This document shows positions 8,522 through 17,018 of a DNA stretch of 64,000 nucleotides, piece by piece. Position 1 is the stretch's first letter. Every line of letters begins with the position of its first letter. The position numbers and the translations under genes were made by a program. Under the pieces are notes generated by a model. That model searched no databases. It was not told the origin of the DNA and saw nothing but the letters and a program-made list of their open reading frames with translations. Origin of the DNA: Vibrio superstes (lineage in GTDB: Bacteria; Pseudomonadota; Gammaproteobacteria; Enterobacterales; Vibrionaceae); the NCBI RefSeq assembly GCF_003569005.1, contig NZ_BCUR01000001.1, positions 62,001-126,000 of the forward strand, written 5' to 3'.

Positions 8522-8833
8522 TCAGCCACCCGCCAACTTAACAGTATGACCTTTCTTCTCTAAATGCGCTTTGATTTTGTCTCGACTGTCACCTTGGATC
8601 TCGATAACACCGTCTTTTACTGAACCACCACAGCCACACACCTTTTTAAGCTCTGCAGCCATTAGTTTGAGACCCACGTCGTCCATATCTAGGCCAGTTA
8701 CAAGACAAACGCCCTTGCCTTTTCTGCCCTTGGTTTGACGTTGAATACGCACAACACCATCGCCCTTTGGACGTTCTACTTTTTCTTCTTCAGGCTTGAT
8801 GCGCCCGACTTCCGTTGAATATACAAGAGACAT
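8522..8833 (-). CDS. yciH: SUI1/eIF1-like translation factor YciH
   Basis: 103 residues. A flexible N-terminus is followed by the SUI1 fold, with GRKGKGVCLVTGL and the KKVCGCGGSVKDGVIEIQGD region typical of bacterial YciH and eIF1. The family is thought to influence initiation fidelity on stress mRNAs. The last residues HLEKKGHTVKLAGG match the family C-terminus. It is monocistronic, in a convergent arrangement with the purine permease. Confidence 0.93.
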   Translation of the reverse strand: MSLVYSTEVGRIKPEEEKVERPKGDGVVRIQRQTKGRKGKGVCLVTGLDMDDVGLKLMAAELKKVCGCGGSVKDGVIEIQGDSRDKIKAHLEKKGHTVKLAGG

Positions 8834-8999
8834 AACGTGCCTTATTTGTGAACTTATGAGCCAATTTTACCACTGATCTATCACAAGGTTAAACACCGTT
8901 ATTTTAGCCACTTGAAGAATTGTCGTTAAATAGTTCTTCCAATCAGTATTTTAACCGTTATTATAAACACTACACCTCACTTAGTTATAGTGCATCAAA

Positions 9000-9965
9000 A
9001 TGAGAAAGAAGTGCATTCCAATCACTGATCCACAGTTAAAGCAGCAAAGCTGTGTCTTATTCAATAAGCGCATAATGCTAGACGACTTCGACACCCTTAC
9101 TCAGCAACAATACAGTCGGAACTCTCTGCTCTCTATGTTTAACGACTGGAATCACTTTGTAGAGTTTTGTGGACAGCGCAAGGTAGCCGCTCTTCCCGCC
9201 TCCACTACTGCAGTGCGCCTATTTCTTGAAAAGCAAAGTGAAAACAGAAAATACGCCACCTTAAAACGCATGGCCATAACTCTAAGTCTTGTGCATCGAT
9301 TTCACGAGTTCCCCGACCCTTGTAACCACCGACAAGTGAAGATGTTACTGGCTCAACTACGCTTGGATAAAAAAGGCGACGCTAAGCAAGCGGAGGCTTT
9401 TAACTCTCAGCACCTAAAAGAGATTCATCAGCAACTCGACTCTGAAAGTAGCCTTAAGCAATTAAGAGACGCCGCCATTTTATCTGTGATGTTTGAATGT
9501 GCCATGAAACGAAGTGAGCTAAGAGCCCTACTATTTCATCAAGTACAGTTTGAATTGCTGGACGACAGCCCAATTAATATCAGCATTAACGACAACACCT
9601 ATCAACTTTCATCGGCCAGCAGTGAAATCGTTAAGCGTTGGTTACTAATGATTCCAGACCACCTAGGTCCTATTTTCAGACGTATCGACCGCCATGGAAA
9701 TATAGGCGATGACGCATTGGATGCATCGTCGATCTATCGAGTATTTCGAGCCACAGAATCACAACTGGGGCTATCTCTTAAATTATCTGGTCAATCGGCC
9801 CGCGTGGGTGCTGCCAAAGAACTGGCTAAACAAGGCTATGGGGTCAAGGATATTACTGATTTTGGGCGTTGGATAAGCCCAGCAATGCCCGCGCAATACT
9901 TGGGTAAACAGGTATTGGCAGACAGTGAAAGGCTAAAATTCAAGGTCATAAAACCTTGGGATTGA
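9000..9965 (+). CDS. Cre-like tyrosine recombinase with altered catalytic residues
   Basis: 321 residues. Residues 30-135 look like a SAM-like core-binding domain (FVEFCGQRKVAALPAS, YATLKRMAITLSLVH) and residues 150-310 like the catalytic domain. In MKRSELRALL the box I arginine position is Lys170, with Arg171 next to it. The HxxR box reads GQSARVGAA, so His is Gln265 while Arg268 is kept. Trp291 (GRW) and Tyr300 (QYLGK) are present. It is therefore a member of the Cre/Xer superfamily with two of the usual residues changed, and may be inactive or altered. No ribosome site is obvious before the ATG. No attachment site was found. An ERIC-like repeat begins two bases after the stop. Confidence 0.78.
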   Translation: MRKKCIPITDPQLKQQSCVLFNKRIMLDDFDTLTQQQYSRNSLLSMFNDWNHFVEFCGQRKVAALPASTTAVRLFLEKQSENRKYATLKRMAITLSLVHRFHEFPDPCNHRQVKMLLAQLRLDKKGDAKQAEAFNSQHLKEIHQQLDSESSLKQLRDAAILSVMFECAMKRSELRALLFHQVQFELLDDSPINISINDNTYQLSSASSEIVKRWLLMIPDHLGPIFRRIDRHGNIGDDALDASSIYRVFRATESQLGLSLKLSGQSARVGAAKELAKQGYGVKDITDFGRWISPAMPAQYLGKQVLADSERLKFKVIKPWD

Positions 9966-9966
9966 G

Positions 9967-10130
9967 TTACACCAATAGTACTAAATAACTGTTCACCTAG
10001 CAGGTTAAAACCCTCGATAACAGCGGTAGGGTTTTATATTGTAGAATAACTACTTTTCGAAGAATCCTGTCTTGCTGTCTAAGCTGATAAGTTATGGAGG
10101 ATTCTAAGCACTGCTTAGATCCTTTTTTAT
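9967..10130. repeat. ERIC-like repeat, copy 3, fused to a terminator segment
   Basis: The start (ACACCAATAGTACTAAATAA) matches the reverse strand of the right end of copy 1, and similarity continues through GTAGAATAACTACTTTTCGA. From 10083 a 48-bp segment (GCTGATAAGTTATGGAGG onward) follows that recurs inverted at 12717-12763. The usual second end of the repeat is missing here, replaced by this terminator segment. Confidence 0.65.
10099..10128 (+). terminator. Terminator after the tyrosine recombinase
   Basis: GGATTCTAAG pairs with CTTAGATCC (one bulged T) across CACTG, followed by six T residues. It is oriented for the recombinase gene. Confidence 0.85.
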
Positions 10131-10733
10131 GCTTTAAATTCAGTACATTAGAATTGAACTTTCAATTCTATTCCGTAGGATGATGAAAAATAACACAATA
10201 AAAACAATTACTTAATTGTTGAACTCGAAAAGCTAACTACAATTATCTATTCGAAAATTGATGTATGGTTAGGTTTATGGGAATAGTCATTGATACTGAT
10301 ACCACCGGTCTTGGACTGGACTCAAACACCCCATATTTAATTCAAAATGCAATCTACCCTACAGAGTGCTCTAACTTATTTCCTTCCAAGTATTATTTAG
10401 CGAAAAAGCATCAGGTAAATACAAGCTGCAACATATCCTTACATATTACAGGGGTATGCGTCGCATGTTCTTTCTTGTTGTATTGAGTAAGTTGTCGACA
10501 TTTTTCATTCTTAATAGTTAATTTATAACTCATTGTTTTATATTGATTTAACCACATAATATTCCATTTCTAATGAGGTTAAATTCATTTGGGTTTATCG
10601 ATTGAGTTAGATTTTTTAGCACGTCACATTCACCCGCTGAATATATTTGCATAGAAATGCGAGGTTAGTTTAATTTTTATCCACATTTCCTGTCTAGAGT
10701 GAAGCGAACAGCATTCTAAATAAGGATATGTCT
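10131..10733. other. Intergenic stretch upstream of the secreted protease
   Basis: About 600 AT-rich bases. A 73-codon open frame (10265-10486) has no ribosome site and no recognisable protein character. Nothing else was identified; the protease promoter must lie near the right end. Confidence 0.5.
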
Positions 10734-12431
10734 ATGAAGTTATTAAGGAAAATACTCGCTACGTCTCTCGCTCTTATTGCACTACCCAGTGCAGCAGTCA
10801 GCTTCTCAACCCCTGTGGCTGAAGAAGATTATGAAAACCACATTGTGCATTTCTTGTCGAAAGGGCGAGGTGACCAAGATAAAATGGGTACATGCTCCGG
10901 CATGTTGATGGGCGGCAAATATCTACTTTCGGCAGGTCACTGTTTTGATGGTGACATTGTTGATGTGGAGATTTTTCAGGGCGTAGACCGTTACTCCCCT
11001 GATGCATCTTATAAACGTGTTGGTCAGGTGTACCAAGCTTCTCGTACTTTTGGTGCAAATCTGGCATGGCAATACTACTTGCAAGAGCTCTTTTCTCGCT
11101 GGGTAGAACCGATCAACCCATCCGCGTTATCGGGTGATGTTCGAACTCTGTGGACCTCTGAATGGTGGTATTCTCAGCTTGAATATGGCATCCCGTGGCT
11201 GCTTTCTTGGTCAGACGAAGATAAGGCTAATCCAATCAGGCAGCATCATAATGATAACGATTTTGCTTTCTTAGTTTTGGATGAATCGGTACCCCATCAT
11301 TCTGGGTTGTTGATTTCGCCGCTATTGGATTTGCAAACAAGTGAACTTCATTTTACGGAGGAAGATGAGTTTGTGTTCCGTGGATACGGGTATGAAGCTC
11401 GTGAACCCGCTACGCCCTCTCAGACGCTAAGAGAAGGGACGATGCGTATGTATCGACCTTACTTGCAATCGCATATCGTCGTGTCAAGTAGTCAACCAGC
11501 AGCAGGTCAAGACCGAATTGATATGTGTGATGCGTATTCCACTGAATGTTTCTTTCGACCTCAGTCATTCATTGACTTGGTGGGTATTGATACAGGGTTA
11601 GGTTATCCAGCGAGTTTGCCTGGTGATAGTGGTGGTGCGATTACGCGCGGCGACTATTATTTCGGTAGTATGTATGGTGGCGATAAATCCCCCATTGATG
11701 GGAAATACCTTTCGGTGTTCAGTGACGTATCCTACTTGATGGATTGGTTTAGCGGGTACATTCAGGACGTTGTTTATCCAAGTGATATTGGTGTAACGAT
11801 TGCTGAGGGAGATTCGCAAGCGCATGAAATTAAAATTCCAGTGCAGAACTTCACAGATGATGATTTAGTGGTATCGAAAGCCTCTGTTCAGGGCGCTGAC
11901 TTTACGCTACTCGAAGATTGTGAAGGGATTTTGAGAGACACCGAAGGTTGTATGATCACGGTGCTGTTCAATGGCAGTTACGATCCGGTAAATAGTGAGG
12001 TGTTCTCAACCATTAATCTAGGGATTACAGGAGCAAACGCCCTGCCAATCTCGGTACGATTTAAGGCTGAGGATGTTGTTGATCCTCCAGAAGTTCCGGA
12101 TATTTCATGTGATGAAGACCCGTGGCAACCAGGTTGCTTCGATATGTGTGACTTAGACTGGTATGCGCCAGGCTGTCCGCCAGTTGAGTGTTCTGTGGAT
12201 CCGTATCAAGACAAATGTACTGATACGTGTGAATTCAATCCTCTAGCTGATGAGTGTACTGACAGCGTTCCTACCAATCCAGATAATGGTAATGATGGTA
12301 ACTCAGGTGATTCAGATGACTCAGGTGGTTCGGGTGGTTCGGGGTCACTGGCTATACTAACGTTGCTGATAAGTATGCTAGCTCGTAGAAGACTACGAGA
12401 GTCAGAACGATCCGTAAGTCTGAGCCAATAA
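10734..12431 (+). CDS. Secreted trypsin-like serine protease with GlyGly-CTERM tail
   Basis: 565 residues from ATG 10734, chosen because AAGGA (10722-10726) is 7 bases away; the ATG at 10728 is too close. A signal peptide (MKLLRKILATSLALIALPSA) is followed by an S1 protease domain with triad His69 (SAGHCFDG), Asp176 (NDNDFAFLVLD) and Ser299 (PGDSGGA). A beta-rich domain (about 345-440) comes next. Then four C-x8-C units (about 455-505), a Gly/Ser/Asp linker, GGSGGSGS, a hydrophobic helix and a basic RRRLRE stop. That tail is the GlyGly-CTERM signal cut by rhombosortase in vibrios, whose substrates leave by type II secretion. It resembles the VesB/VesC group. It stands alone between inverted repeats. 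Confidence 0.9.
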   Translation: MKLLRKILATSLALIALPSAAVSFSTPVAEEDYENHIVHFLSKGRGDQDKMGTCSGMLMGGKYLLSAGHCFDGDIVDVEIFQGVDRYSPDASYKRVGQVYQASRTFGANLAWQYYLQELFSRWVEPINPSALSGDVRTLWTSEWWYSQLEYGIPWLLSWSDEDKANPIRQHHNDNDFAFLVLDESVPHHSGLLISPLLDLQTSELHFTEEDEFVFRGYGYEAREPATPSQTLREGTMRMYRPYLQSHIVVSSSQPAAGQDRIDMCDAYSTECFFRPQSFIDLVGIDTGLGYPASLPGDSGGAITRGDYYFGSMYGGDKSPIDGKYLSVFSDVSYLMDWFSGYIQDVVYPSDIGVTIAEGDSQAHEIKIPVQNFTDDDLVVSKASVQGADFTLLEDCEGILRDTEGCMITVLFNGSYDPVNSEVFSTINLGITGANALPISVRFKAEDVVDPPEVPDISCDEDPWQPGCFDMCDLDWYAPGCPPVECSVDPYQDKCTDTCEFNPLADECTDSVPTNPDNGNDGNSGDSDDSGGSGGSGSLAILTLLISMLARRRLRESERSVSLSQ

Positions 12432-12473
12432 CGGCTAGGGTATTATTAATCGTTCGAGTAAACACGTAAACAC

Positions 12474-12501
12474 AGCGCCGACTATAGTCGGCGCTTTTTT
12501 T
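12474..12501 (+). terminator. Terminator after the protease gene
   Basis: AGCGCCGAC pairs perfectly with GTCGGCGCT around TATA, followed by seven T residues. Confidence 0.95.
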
Positions 12502-12716
12502 AAAGGGTTACATTCCATTTCTAGCATTGGGAACTCGTTCTCTCGGTGTTATACCCGCAAGTCGAGTGAAAGATGAGACTTCTGGCTAGATCACTTGATA
12601 TATAATTGATTAAAAATTCAAGTTAGTAACTTATCTATCTGATTTTATTGAATAAAACAAAATCACCCTACGCCTAAATACCAAATTAATATTATTAAGT
12701 AATTGATTTTATAGGT

Positions 12717-12830
12717 ATAAAAAAGGACCTAAGTAAAACTTAGATCCTCCATAACTTATCAGCCTACTTGCTGTCGAGTATTTTTCTAGCGCTACTTTTG
12801 ATCATTGACCTAGTGTGATTGATATTGCCT
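12717..12830. repeat. ERIC-like repeat, copy 4, inverted relative to copy 3
   Basis: On the minus strand, from 12830 down, it reads ATCAATCACACTAGGTCAATGATCA, matching the left end of copy 1 (ATCACACTAAGTAAGTGATCA). It then carries the same 47-bp GCTGATAAGTTATGGAGG terminator segment as copy 3. Together copies 3 and 4 bracket the protease gene with opposite orientation. The repeat abuts the 3' end of ddl. Confidence 0.65.
12718..12747 (-). terminator. Terminator of ddl
   Basis: On the minus strand GGATCTAAG pairs with CTTAGGTCC around TTTTA, then a run of T residues follows (A run at 12719-12724 on the plus strand). One G-U pair is present in the stem. Confidence 0.85.
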
Positions 12831-12831
12831 T

Positions 12832-13824
12832 CTAAAGCGCCGTTTTCACCGCTTGAGCTAGGTAGTCAGAAAACACGTGGCCGTTGTTGCTCAGCATTTT
12901 AGGGAACATAGAGATCGGCGTCATTCCAGGGAAGGTATTCACCTCATTGAGGTATATCTCTCCCTCTTCAGTTAGGAAGAAGTCTATTCGAGAAAGGTCT
13001 TTAAGGCCCATCTGAACGAAGACTTTACGCGAGTATTCCGCAATTAGTTCAAGCTGCTCTTCAGTTAAACCCTTTGCAACAATCTCAGTCGTTGAGTGAC
13101 TGTCTGAGCTGTACTTCTCTTCATAAGAATAGAAGGTATCTGAAGGTGCAATCACCTCACCTGGTGGCGTGATGAACAGCTCACCTTGGTATTCGTAGGC
13201 TGCAACCTCAAGCTCCCTTGGTTTTACGGCTTTTTCCACCAGAACTTGCTCTGAATAGTTAAATGCATCGCTAACCGCACGCTCAACGCCTTGAACATCG
13301 GTGACCTTGTAACAACCAACCGATGAACCTTGGCGAGCCGCCTTAACAAATAGGCCACCCCAGTCGTTAAAAGCATCCTCAGTCTTCTGCACACTGATTT
13401 GATTGTTCTCAGTTAGAAACAAATAAGGTGTGTTCTTAACACCTATTGCGTCATACCAAAGCTTAGAAGTGATTTTATTAAAGCTGTTACTGCTCGCTTC
13501 TGGCCCACAACCAAAGTATGGAATCCCTGATAGTTCAAACAGTGACTGTATATCGCCCGTTTCTCCAGGGTAGCCATGAATACAAGGCACAATGTAGTCA
13601 ATCTTACAGCGATCGTTTCCTTCCACGAGCTCAGCCGAATGTATGTCTAGATAGCAATCTTGGGCTTGTTGATTACGCCAGTTTTCGCTAGTGATCTCAA
13701 CGCGAATAACGTTAAAACCTGTAGTAGTTTCCAGTTGCTGTTGTACATAGTCAGCTGAAATCAAAGACACCTCATGCTCTGAGGAAGCGCCGCCACAAAG
13801 CAAAAGAATATTAATGTTCGACAT
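12832..13824 (-). CDS. ddl: D-alanine--D-alanine ligase
   Basis: 330 residues. N-terminal LLCGGASSEHEVSL is the typical Ddl start (GGxSxEHxVSL). CIHGYPGETGDIQSLF, VKAARQGSSVGCYKV and EVNTFPGMTPISMFP are the ATP-grasp motifs that bind the first D-Ala, ATP and magnesium. The enzyme makes the D-Ala-D-Ala dipeptide for peptidoglycan precursors in the cytoplasm. Vibrio cholerae carries a ddl near vxrAB on its second chromosome (VCA0572 as I recall), so the location is conserved. A SPOR lipoprotein gene lies 30 bases upstream on the same strand, so the two may share a transcript. Confidence 0.96.
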   Translation of the reverse strand: MSNINILLLCGGASSEHEVSLISADYVQQQLETTTGFNVIRVEITSENWRNQQAQDCYLDIHSAELVEGNDRCKIDYIVPCIHGYPGETGDIQSLFELSGIPYFGCGPEASSNSFNKITSKLWYDAIGVKNTPYLFLTENNQISVQKTEDAFNDWGGLFVKAARQGSSVGCYKVTDVQGVERAVSDAFNYSEQVLVEKAVKPRELEVAAYEYQGELFITPPGEVIAPSDTFYSYEEKYSSDSHSTTEIVAKGLTEEQLELIAEYSRKVFVQMGLKDLSRIDFFLTEEGEIYLNEVNTFPGMTPISMFPKMLSNNGHVFSDYLAQAVKTAL

Positions 13825-13854
13825 CTAGATAAACCCAATCAATCTTAGTAATAG

Positions 13855-14400
13855 TTATTTTAACAGCTGAAAACTGTCTGTTGCTGCTAATTCTTTGTCA
13901 GTAAAGTTTTTAACGAATGGCTTAAGCTTTTGCAATCCTTCAGGCAGTGCGGCAACCGCAGCTTTAGCTTCATCGTAATCACCGAAATCACCCATCAAAA
14001 CAGAGTAAACTGGCTTGTCGTTGATCTCTTTTGCTTGCAGCCACAAAGCAGACTCCGTATTCAGCGCTTTAGCAAAGGCTTTGGCTTTTTCTTCATCTGA
14101 GATAGTGGCAAGCTGAATTGAGAAGCCTTCCGTCGGTGCTAGCGCAGATGTCTTTGCAGGCGCTTCTGATTCTTTAGCCACTTCTTCTGTATCTGCAGCA
14201 TCTTGCTCTTTAATTTCAGAAGCTTCTTCTTCAACGATAGCAACATCTTCTTCCACGATTTCAGCTTTGTTCTCATCGACTTCAGTTTGATTGGTCTGAT
14301 AGTTCTCTTGATAGCTTTCTGATTGAACGTCAGATTCGTAGTCGCTTGAACTACATGCAGCCAATAATAAAGCCAATGACACAATTGCGGTTTTTTTCAT
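13855..14400 (-). CDS. SPOR-domain lipoprotein
   Basis: 181 residues from the ATG at 14400 (AAGAGA ribosome site); an upstream extension of the frame lacks a start signal. MKKTAIVSLALLLAACSSS is a lipoprotein signal with lipobox LLAAC, Cys17. A long acidic, Glu/Val-rich linker (about 25-95) is followed by a C-terminal SPOR-like domain (GFSIQLATISDEEKA, then KPVYSVLMGDF). SPOR domains bind denuded septal glycan strands, so a role in division or wall remodelling is likely, in keeping with the adjacent ddl. Overall it is probably a periplasmic protein anchored to a membrane. Confidence 0.8.
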   Translation of the reverse strand: MKKTAIVSLALLLAACSSSDYESDVQSESYQENYQTNQTEVDENKAEIVEEDVAIVEEEASEIKEQDAADTEEVAKESEAPAKTSALAPTEGFSIQLATISDEEKAKAFAKALNTESALWLQAKEINDKPVYSVLMGDFGDYDEAKAAVAALPEGLQKLKPFVKNFTDKELAATDSFQLLK

Positions 14401-14602
14401 TTTTGATTCTCTTACGCACTTAGTTGTGAAAATCATGCCCATCATCGGTTGCATAATCAAGGGTAAGCGGGTGTCTAAATGCAATTTGACGTGATCAACG
14501 GCTCAGTTTTCAGCCTTTAACTACTGAAGTGGCTAAAAATGTCACACTAGTTACTGAAACAGCTTTAAAATTAAACAGATACCATACAGAGGAATGACAA
14601 GT

Positions 14603-16969
14603 ATGAGCCCGATGGATTCGCTGTTTAACCCAAATGCAATTGCCGTGATCGGTGCGTCAAATCGACCGATGTCTCCTGGAAAGGTCATTGTTGATAACCT
14701 CCTTCACTCTGGCTTTAATGGCACCGTTTTGCCGGTAAATCCGAACCACACCTCAGTCTCTGGTGTGCTGTGTTATCCAAACCTTGAATCACTGCCGTTG
14801 ATCCCAGAATTGGCCATTATCTGCATCGACCATCAAGAGCTCACGACGTTGTTTGACGATCTTGATAACAAAGGAATTCGAGCCGCTATTTTGATAGCCA
14901 ACTCGCTGTTTGATGAAGCTCACGCCAACGAGATCAAACGCCTCTCTAAACAGCACAATATACGCATGATTGGTCCAAATAGTCTTGGTATTTGTATGCC
15001 TTGGACTAACCTAAATGCCTCTCTTTCACCCGTGAGCGTACAACCGGGCAAAATCGCCTTCATTTCCCAGTCTGGTGCAATTGCTACGACGGTTCTCGAT
15101 TGGGCAAATGACAAGCAAATAGGCTTCTCCGCATTTGTATCTATTGGCAGTATGGCGGATGTCAATGTCTCTGAAGTCATTGATTACCTATCTATGCACA
15201 GTAAGACGGAAGCGATTCTTTTGTATGTGGAGCATATTCAAGATGCTAGACGATTTATGTCAGCAGCTCGTGCGGCCGCTCGTAATAAGAGAGTATTAGT
15301 TCTAAAGGGAGCCCGCTCCCAAGTGGGCAAAGATCTATCTATGTTGCACCATGGGGGAAGTAAGTCTCTCAACATAGTGTATGACTCTGCCTTTGACCGC
15401 TGCGGTTTGTTGCGGGTGCATTCCACCCATGAGCTGTTTGCCGCTGCGGAAACTCTGACTCACTCCATCCCACTTAAGGGGAAACGACTAGCAATGATCA
15501 GTAATGGCTCAGGCCCTGCCGTCATTGCCAGTGATGTCCTTAACCACTTAGGAGGAAAACTGGCTGAGTTTTCTGAAGAAACATTAGCTGCTCTAGGTAA
15601 GATTTCAAGCGAGTGCACCATCAACCCCTTAGATCTCTCGGGGGATATGCAAAGCACAAAATTACTACGTGCATTTAGTCAGCTGTTAGACAGCAAGGAC
15701 ATGGATGCCATACTCATCATGTTCAGCCCATCTGCAATTGCGGATCCACTTGCTACCGCAACTCAGTTACTTGAGATCTATCAAAAGCACCCAAATCGCA
15801 GACGAGTCAACCTGCTCACTAACTGGTTAGGGGAAACCTCAGCTAAGGAAGCAAGAAGCCTATTTTCAAGGCATGGGGTGCCTACCTATCGCACTCCTGA
15901 AAGCAGTGTCATGGCGTTTATGCATCTTGTGCGTTACCGAGCAAGCCAAGTTCAGTTAATGGAAACTCCGCTCTCTATTGAGCATGAGGCTGAAGCGGTA
16001 CTGAGGGCTAAGCAAATTTTGTCTCAAAGCCCTACTGATACGCTTAACACAGATAAGACTGCACAGCTGCTGAACTGCTATCAGATTGAAACCGATCAGG
16101 GCCTAAACACAGACGTTACTTTGCACCTACAATGTGATGCCACTTTTGGTCCCGTCATATTGCTAGGCCGTAAGGGTGAGGTCTGTGATAAACAGTTTGT
16201 CGCAGGGTTTCCGCCACTCAACCAGAAATTGGCAGAAACACTGATTAAAAAGGCATTAAGACGCGGGAAGTTACCGCCGGTCAGCACCGGACAGTTTGAA
16301 TCTTTAACACAAACGCTAGTCAGGTTTTCTCAGCTTATTGTGGATTTAACCGAGATCCAATCGATACACCTCAGTGGAGCATTTAATGACTCTTCGCATC
16401 TTCAACTTGAGCCTCAGTCCATTGAGCTTGGAGAGACCCGCAACCGCGTTTTAGCCATTCGACCTTATCCTGTTGAGCTGGAATCAATAGTTAGCCTCAA
16501 AGATGCTAGTGAGGCTCTGCTTCGCCCAATAAGACCAGAAGACGAACCCTTACACGCCCAGTTCATCAATAACGTCAGCAAAGAGGATTTATATAAACGC
16601 TTCTTTAGTGATGTCGGAGAGTTTGATCATCAAGCGCTCGCCAACCTGACACAGATTGATTACGACAGAGAGATGGCATTAGTTCTTGAAAAAGAGTCAC
16701 AAATTATCGGCGTTGTGCGCGCCATTACCGATATTAGAAGTAACAGCGCAGAATTTGCCGTGCTTATTCGCTCAGATATGAAAGGACAAGGACTGGGCCG
16801 GATTCTGATGCAGGCCATCATCGATTACTGTCGAGATAAGGGCATTGCTCGAATAGAAGGCATGACCATGCCATCAAATAAGGGCATGGTGACCCTAGCA
16901 CAGAAGCTAGGGTTTTCTGCTCACGTAGACTTTGAAGAAGGCGTTGTAGAGATGGCGCTGCCCCTTTAA
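14603..16969 (+). CDS. Pat-like protein lysine acetyltransferase (NDP-forming acyl-CoA synthetase-like + GNAT)
   Basis: 788 residues from ATG 14603, which has AGAGGA nine bases upstream; the ATG at 14594 touches that site. Domains in order: CoA-binding Rossmann fold (IAVIGASNRPMSPGK), succinyl-CoA-ligase-like regions (FISQSGAIATTVLDW; MISNGSGPAVIASDVL), a very short ATP-grasp remnant (TFGPVILLG about 520) and a C-terminal GNAT domain (about 630-788) with acetyl-CoA loop RSDMKGQGLGRILM. E. coli PatZ is about 886 residues; the missing hundred fall in the ATP-grasp part, where the usual VALK and HKSDVGG segments are absent. Acetyl transfer needs only the GNAT part. A perfect inverted repeat (16986-16995/17022-17031) lies at the 3' end. 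Confidence 0.85.
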   Translation: MSPMDSLFNPNAIAVIGASNRPMSPGKVIVDNLLHSGFNGTVLPVNPNHTSVSGVLCYPNLESLPLIPELAIICIDHQELTTLFDDLDNKGIRAAILIANSLFDEAHANEIKRLSKQHNIRMIGPNSLGICMPWTNLNASLSPVSVQPGKIAFISQSGAIATTVLDWANDKQIGFSAFVSIGSMADVNVSEVIDYLSMHSKTEAILLYVEHIQDARRFMSAARAAARNKRVLVLKGARSQVGKDLSMLHHGGSKSLNIVYDSAFDRCGLLRVHSTHELFAAAETLTHSIPLKGKRLAMISNGSGPAVIASDVLNHLGGKLAEFSEETLAALGKISSECTINPLDLSGDMQSTKLLRAFSQLLDSKDMDAILIMFSPSAIADPLATATQLLEIYQKHPNRRRVNLLTNWLGETSAKEARSLFSRHGVPTYRTPESSVMAFMHLVRYRASQVQLMETPLSIEHEAEAVLRAKQILSQSPTDTLNTDKTAQLLNCYQIETDQGLNTDVTLHLQCDATFGPVILLGRKGEVCDKQFVAGFPPLNQKLAETLIKKALRRGKLPPVSTGQFESLTQTLVRFSQLIVDLTEIQSIHLSGAFNDSSHLQLEPQSIELGETRNRVLAIRPYPVELESIVSLKDASEALLRPIRPEDEPLHAQFINNVSKEDLYKRFFSDVGEFDHQALANLTQIDYDREMALVLEKESQIIGVVRAITDIRSNSAEFAVLIRSDMKGQGLGRILMQAIIDYCRDKGIARIEGMTMPSNKGMVTLAQKLGFSAHVDFEEGVVEMALPL

Positions 16970-17018
16970 AGGCAAACCACCAGCAGAGCCTTAAGCGACG
17001 CCTTAAATGAGTTCGCCA

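Noticed and set aside
10265..10486. 73-codon open frame upstream of the protease
   Set aside because: It has no ribosome site, no protein-like pattern and lies in AT-rich DNA next to repeats; probably chance.
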